From Diphasiastrum complanatum (Eukaryota; Streptophyta; Lycopodiopsida; Lycopodiales; Lycopodiaceae): DNA of 64,000 bases. Position numbers and translations under genes: made by a program. Position 1 is the stretch's first letter; each line of letters begins with the position of its first letter. The notes under the pieces are model-generated. The model ran no database searches, was not told the origin of the DNA, and worked only from the letters and a program-made list of their open reading frames with translations. Positions 58,340 through 64,000 of the stretch are shown here, one piece after another. The stretch is taken from NCBI GenBank assembly GCA_029204225.1, contig CM055099.1, forward strand, positions 46,690,042 through 46,754,041, read 5' to 3'.

Positions 58340-59213
58340 GGTTGTGGGCAGCAGCTAGTAAGATCCACAAATGTCCTGCAACATGATGGAAAAACCGCTG
58401 AAAATGGTGATGAAATAGGGCGCTGGAAAGCCTCCAAACAATCAGCAAAGTGGACAGCAAATCGGTGGAGAAATCCGTCGAAGGTGGCAAGGTAGTAGGG
58501 CGCTGGGCAGCAGCTACCAAACTCCGCACATAACCCGAAAAAAAGATGGAGAAAACTGCTAAAAATGGTGATGAAGTAGGGCGCTGGACAGCCTCCAATC
58601 AATCCACAAAATGGGCAGCAAATCGGTGGAGAAAATCGATGAAACTGACAAGGTAGTAGGGCACTGGCCAGCCTCCACCAAATCTAGAAAAATGACAGAA
58701 ATTTGATGAAAAAATCGATGAAAGTGATGGGTTAGTAGGGCGCTGTGGACAGCCTATACTAAATCTGAAAAAAGTGGTGCACAGGAAAGTGCTTTGATAC
58801 CAAGTTACGAATGAAACCCCAGCTGATCTAGAGCTTAGCTATGAAAGCATCACATAAGCAAGACTTAACCCTAGAAAGCAGAAAAGAGAGATTAAGGAGA
58901 CTAAAGATAGAGATCAATATCATCAACTGAGTAACAAATGACACAGATTCCCTACTTATAGCCTAAAGGAAGCCCTAAAAAGGAAGCTTCCAGTGGCAAG
59001 GGCCCAACTGGGAGGGATAATAGTGTGCCCTCCAAGAAGGCCCCCACTCTCTAGTAATATGTCCAAATGTCCAAATAATGAATAATAAGGCCCAAGGCCA
59101 ACCATATAGTCTAAGTGTCAATAATGAATAAAAAAGGGCCCAAGGCCTGCTTATGCATAAAGTAAAGTAAATGTAAATGGACGTGGCGAATGTAATGAGC
59201 CGACTCCATAACT
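58340..59213 (-). mobile_element. family A 5' LTR and leader, truncated
   Basis: Minus strand. LTR 58803-59213 (411 bp, AGTTACGAATGAAA...CTCCATAACT), primer site complement GCTTTGATACCA (58791-58802, one mismatch), then leader with five to six copies of the AGGGCGCTGGACAGCC-type repeat down to about 58340. Nothing of gag remains. Confidence 0.88.
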
Positions 59214-59381
59214 GTAACACCTTTGATCTACAAACTAATCCATAGATTTGATAAGATCACTGAAGAAGAGATTGATGAAACACAGGAAAGCAAGTTGCAT
59301 TAGTTGTGCATGGGTTGACAGGATCCAAGCAACAAGACATTCGATAGTTTTCTTCCTCAGTATCTCCCTTGATTGGATAGG

Positions 59382-61490
59382 CTATCCAATTCCAAACGCA
59401 TCTTTTCTTGTCCCTGCATCCGGTTTTGTTTCCTTATGCATTGCTCCTTGATGTAGGATGACAATATCCTGTTGTAACTCCAAAGCATTGATTAAAGTAA
59501 TGATTTCATCCAAGTTATCTGATTGGGCATTTGAGTTTCCTCTTGCTAAATCATTTTGAGCAATATTGGTAGCATTTTCTCGCTGAAGATGGATGGCCAT
59601 AGATCCATTCATTGCCTCTGTGAGTGAAGCGATGGATATAGTTCCTGATAAACCAAAATGGTAATGCTCCAAATCAATTGATTCATTGTCCATATTTGGC
59701 CACATTCTAGTCATTTCCAACTCATCATTCTGTTCAAAGAGAGCGTTATGATGTTGGAATCTAAACAACTCATATTCATTTTGCTGTAAGCAGTGATTAT
59801 CTTCAGTTCGATCCCCAAAGATAAATTTGTCATATATACAATGCTGTAAGCAGTGATTATCTTCAGATAAATTTGTTATATATACAAGGATAGTCAGCTG
59901 TAGCATTAAGCTCAGAAATTCTCGGGTCAGTAATCTCAAAGGATGTGTCGTGAGCACCTGTTGCTGATGTTGAGACTTGATTGGATGATTGAGAGACACA
60001 TGTTGTGATTCCTTGATCCCTTTTGATCCTTCATCAGTTGCAGAATTTTCCTCTAAGATACTTTTGTTCAAATCAACACTTTGGTGAGCTTGGAATTGGC
60101 ATATTGATAGTTCTGGGGAGTTTTGCTGATGGAGAGTTGAACACAATGGTGTAGGAATTTCTTCCTGCTGAGACTCCAATTTGATCCGTAGTTGCATCTT
60201 TTGTTGTTTTATCTTCAGATCTCAAATTAACGCCTTTTGCATTACATCTGTCAAAGTTGGATTTACTTGAAGTACATTATCCAAATGTTGACGGATGTGA
60301 TCTTGAAGACCACACAGGTAGTGTTGGATGGATAGCTCTTCATTAAGCCACTTCAATTTAGATGCTATCAAATGGAACCTCGAATTATATGGCTTTAGTG
60401 AACCAGTTTGTTCCAGCATATACCAAGAGTCCATATAATAATCTATGAATATTTCTGCACAAAACTCCTTGAAATCGTCCCATGACTTAGGTTCATACTG
60501 TGGATTGCCACCAATCATAGGCTTTTCCTCGAAAGCAGGATATTGCTATGGTAATTTTGCCCTGATCAGAGATAGAATATAGTCGAAGATTCTCATCGAC
60601 AATAGATAACCAGTCATCAATATGTAATGAACTCATTTCTCCCTCAAAGGTTGGTATGTTCTCAAAAGGAACATCATCAGGATTTTGTTGAATATTGATT
60701 TGTTGATGTTGATTTGCTGCTGACAAACTGCTCTCCCCAATGTAACAGGAACTAGGAATGGTCACTATGTTCCCATAACTAGTATTGTCTCTTGTCTGTA
60801 ACCCAGTGGTGCCAGCAATTGGTTTAAGAGCCATAGAGGAAGCATCTTCTATTTTCATGGATGTACCGTTGAATGCCATTGCACAAAGAGAAGGTTGGTA
60901 TTCAAAATTATCTTCTTCAACTTTGTATTCTTTGGAGCCAGCTTCGTTATCATCATTGTAGTCTCCATCATCACCGATGTAGTGATTGGGATGCAATTCT
61001 GTCTCTTGACAATATAATCTTTTGTTGTACATGCTGTAAACCGTTGGCTCTTTTTCATCGTAATCACAACTTTCAGGGATATCATTTGGTTGACCTGTAG
61101 GCTCATACTGGTCCTCATGTTGCCATCCAGAGTGATCATGACCCTCATAATCAACAATGTTATACTTGGTTTCATATTGGCCATCATTATATTCGTCTGC
61201 ATCACCAAGCTAATATTCCTGATCATCTGGTTGACAATCATGATCCCCATTGGAATATTGTTCATGCTTGTCCGTTTCATCACATTGCTGATCATCCTGT
61301 TGACAATTGCCACCGTCATCACATTCCTCATCTTGTTGACAATCATTACCACCATCATCATACCATTCACCTTGGTTATCGTACTCATAATCATTACCAT
61401 CCCATTGATCTTCATAGTCGGACATATATTCATTATCAGTGTCCATGGTATAGTGACAAGCAATCTGTGAGTTATGGGTCCACAAAATTG
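59382..61490 (-). pseudogene. gag of another gypsy family with a long acidic N-terminus; no pol
   Basis: Minus strand, ATG 61444 (MDTDNEYMSDYEDQWDGND). About 200 residues very rich in Asp, Glu, Gln and Tyr, with repeats such as DDGGNDCQQDEECDDGG and one TAA near 61211. The capsid-like part follows: FENIPTFEGEMSSLHIDDWL, FRGKAYDWWQST, stop near 60540, SWDDFKEFCAEIFIDYYMDS, GSLKPYNSRFHLIASKL, IQHYLCGLQDHIRQHLDNVL, stop near 60219, then a Gln/Ser/His-rich tail to 59382. W..F...F...Y and L.QTGS...Y...F are gag hallmarks. No zinc knuckle, protease or RT follows before the family A LTR, so it is either a gag-only element or truncated. Confidence 0.75.
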
Positions 61491-62168
61491 AATGAAGTGA
61501 AAAGAATTTGGGACAATTATAAATTTCACTCGTAAAACTACAAATTTGCTAGTAACAAATTTGTTCTTCTCCACCATCCCAAAATTGAGTCCTCGAAGAA
61601 TGTAACCTGCAATATATAGAGAACACCAGTAGCTTTTGGCAAAGTGTCAACTTTGTTTCACTGATCGATTTTAGCTTTTATACCATTGCCATCATGTCAA
61701 GCTTGACGTAATGATCACTTTTGCTTTTTATTGCATCGCAATCCGAGGTCACACAGAAGAGATATGGAAGTTCGAAGAAATGGATTATAAAAAGTAACAA
61801 CTAAGGCAAAATGGGGCGAAATTATAAAGAATTAAATGATGATTTTGAGAGTACAGACAGCTGAATAGTGTCAAGCTCGATGATCTGATTACTTTTGCTT
61901 TTAATTGTACTGAAATCCAACTGCAAACGGAAAAGTTATTGACATAGAAAAAACGAGGAACAAACGTAATTAGGCAAACTTAAGAAAAGGCTCTAACACA
62001 ACTTTTTTTGGTTTCTTTGAAACATTGGACCGTGAAAGAAAGATAACCAAAAAGAAATCCTGAAACTTGACGGGATTTTTTTTCTTTCGGTTACTTGCAA
62101 TGAGCCGTATGCTGGTAAAAAAAATATGACCGAAAAAGATAAAAAAAAAAACCGAAATTGTCAAAATT
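61491..62168 (-). other. leader of the acidic-gag element
   Basis: Untranslated stretch between the primer site and gag. It contains AGCTTGACGTAATGATCACTTTTGCTTTT-type sequence twice in diverged form (about 61697-61745 and 61870-61915). No gene. Confidence 0.5.
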
Positions 62169-62180
62169 GCTCTGATCCCA
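62169..62180 (-). other. primer binding site of the acidic-gag element
   Basis: GCTCTGATCCCA, the complement of TGGTATCAGAGC with one mismatch, about 700 bp upstream of the gag ATG on the minus strand. The adjoining sequence on the right (TGTCATGTGCC, 62184 on) should be the end of its 5' LTR (canonical ...ACA on the minus strand). I could not find the far end of that LTR. Confidence 0.65.
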
Positions 62181-63949
62181 AAATTGTCATGTGCCAATCT
62201 TAGCATTCAAACATCTGTTGGAAATAATAAATGATAATGTTAGTTTCCCATAGGTTACTTTGACCCAAAAGGTCGAGACTTGTGTAACCATGGGTTAGGT
62301 TTATTATTTAGACCATGTTAAGTCAGTTTTAGTTAAGTTCGACCCCATTTTGTTCTAGTAGTAACTCGTGGGTCCAAGTAAAGTCTAATTATGTTAAGGG
62401 ACCCTATCTTGACTTTTGGGAGTGCCAAGGTCCACATTTGGAACACTTTTTCCTGTTTTGTGCTTACTTCTTATGATGACGGTGTTATCTTACCTAGTGT
62501 TGGTGAGCAAGGTTCCATTATTAAGGAATGGAGATCATTCAAAGGATAGGGGCCTGATTCTAGAGCATGATCATAGCTCTCATGTGATTTTAGGCACTTG
62601 AACCACTTTCTCCATCAAGAAAGCTCTCAAAAGAGAAGCTCCAAAATCTCTTAGAAACCAGATTTCAAAAATGAACAATAGCCTCCAAATTTAGCACGCC
62701 TTTGCTATTTATAATGGTCATTTGTGCTGTTATAGTTTGTTTGGGGCCTTATTTGGCTAAATTGGGCCTTACAACCATTATCACAATTCCGCTATTTACA
62801 ATTATAGCGAGGTTGTTCGAGCCACTTTATTAATTGTCCGGAATGCATTAGTAAGCTCATGGGCTAATTACATGCAACACAATGCACATGACAAATAGTT
62901 GCAACATCTAGGAGTATCCAAAAATCTCATCTCGAACATCCTTTAACTAATGACATATCTACATCCCCATTTATATGAACCTCTGAAGCATCATGTGGCT
63001 CCTGACATATATCCTGATAGGCTACAACATTGGGAACATTTTGGACCAAAGTGTTGTCCACATGTGCTAGGAAACAGAAAATCAGACAAGTGATCAAAAA
63101 GGCATTAAACAACCCCACAAACGCACCTACTTTCAATAGAGGTTGTTCAAGACAGCAAGCCATAGACGAAAAAGAGCTCCAAATTGTTGCCATAAGTTCA
63201 AAAAAGTTTAAGTGCTTAAAATTAAAGAAACTTGAAAAATGGAACGTAAACTTCTACTACTAAAAATCAAATTGTGTCAAGTCCATTAGAAGATCCTAAC
63301 TCTAGGAAGAAATATTAAATAAAGATCCCCAATAACGAACACGAAAAAGTTCAAAAATTACCACAATGAAAACTAATGTCAAACCTCGTTGATGCAAAAA
63401 ATGTTAAGTTGTGTTGACACAGAGGTGTTTGATTGATGTATTGTAAAGTGCAATCAAATTCTTGAGAAATTAAGAATGTAATGATCCAAAAGCAGAATTT
63501 GAAACGAAATCAGTTGAGCAAAGTAGAATTTTCTAGATGTATTTAAAAACAAATAGTAAAAATCAAGGTACAATCAGAAATAGCAATACTTTTGTTGTTC
63601 AAAAACTTAGGTTTGCAAAATCTTTTAATGCCTTTCTTTGTTTGATACAAAATTGGAAGAATTACTCCCATCCACTTAGCACACTCATACGTGATTATTT
63701 TCGACTTCTGTCACAAAGAAGTATGCAATAATGATTCACCTAGAAATTGAAAATTGGGGTTCTCAGCCAAAAATTTAAATCATTATTCCATGGCGCTCTA
63801 CTTCTAGTAAGTCAATAAATTTAAAGATCGAGTTGACTCTGATCACAAACAAAATAGGTATGGCAAAATTTGTCATTTCTAGGTCTAGAGATAGAAAATG
63901 GCTACAGAGAAGTAGAAGAAATTAGCACCTTCCAATCACTCAAGAAAGT
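62181..63949. other. probable LTR and intronic sequence, no gene recognised
   Basis: The left part is presumably the 5' LTR of the acidic-gag element; the right part is AT-rich and unassigned. Short frames have no recognisable family, and no NAGLU exon is seen. Confidence 0.45.
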
Positions 63950-64000
63950 GCTTTGATACCGAGTTATAAACTCATTACATACAAAACTATAAATGAAGAG
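63950..64000 (-). repeat. primer site and first bases of an LTR running off the right edge
   Basis: GTGCTTTGATACC (63950-63962), the complement of an iMet primer site with one mismatch, followed by GAGTTATAAACTC. The same arrangement as the family A 5' ends (primer site, then AGTTA), so another minus-strand LTR element probably continues beyond the window. Confidence 0.6.

Noticed and set aside
1-64000. CRISPR arrays, operons, riboswitches, rRNA genes
   Set aside because: None seen; the content is eukaryotic and intronic, and the spaced repeats present are LTRs, leader repeats and hAT word arrays.

Overview
This is nuclear DNA of a seed plant with a large, transposon-rich genome. The evidence is chromodomain Ty3/gypsy LTR retrotransposons primed by initiator tRNA-Met, a DUF659-type hAT transposase gene, a tRNA-derived SINE, and GT-AG introns many kilobases long. 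The species cannot be read from the sequence. Intron size suggests a gymnosperm, magnoliid or other early-branching angiosperm rather than a compact-genome eudicot (inference).

The only host gene I find is hidden among the repeats. Eight short plus-strand exons (8055-8266, 8847-8968, 16447-16538, 33261-33355, 40492-40573, 40962-41068, 49739-49769, 56426-56543) join without a frame error. They encode about 286 contiguous residues of the middle, catalytic part of alpha-N-acetylglucosaminidase (NAGLU, GH89; CYL1 in Arabidopsis). The upstream and downstream parts lie outside, so the whole 64 kb is probably inside one gene: about 859 bp of exon and more than 98% intron.

The introns are filled, often in nested fashion, with mobile DNA. 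(1) Ty3/gypsy chromovirus family A: a long minus copy entering from the left edge (1-5898), a deletion derivative (19532-21183), a non-autonomous copy (21712-27287), a gag-less copy (28721-33047), a 5'-truncated copy (about 35090-40042), a non-autonomous fusion copy (50740-54892), and fragments at 42216-43618, 45125-45885 and 58340-59213. (2) A related gypsy family B, as LTR and pol remnants at 13604-13870, 28040-28460, 47299-49010 and 57256-58090. (3) Other gypsy fragments: gag-protease 5940-6745, gag-protease 27640-28038, chromodomain end 41545-41840, and an acidic gag 59382-61490. (4) A canonical TG...CA LTR family D at 15051-15408 and 43619-43973. (5) hAT elements: a degenerate transposase gene at 10840-13589, a 410-bp element with a perfect 8-bp target duplication (9402-9811), an element split by a gypsy insertion (21198-27562), and ends at 17993, 41917 and 44791. 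(6) One SINE-like element (about 17778-17880).

The most unusual content is a non-autonomous branch of family A, seen in two copies, in which reverse transcriptase, RNase H and the integrase core are replaced by an unrecognised coding-like region. The gag N-terminus and the integrase C-terminus/chromodomain are kept, and in the 50.7-54.9 kb copy everything stays in one reading frame of 876 codons broken only by three TAG stops. Family A LTRs also have atypical AG...CT ends, supported by target duplications. Stop codons in these elements fall mostly at former CAG codons, as expected from CHG-methylation decay.
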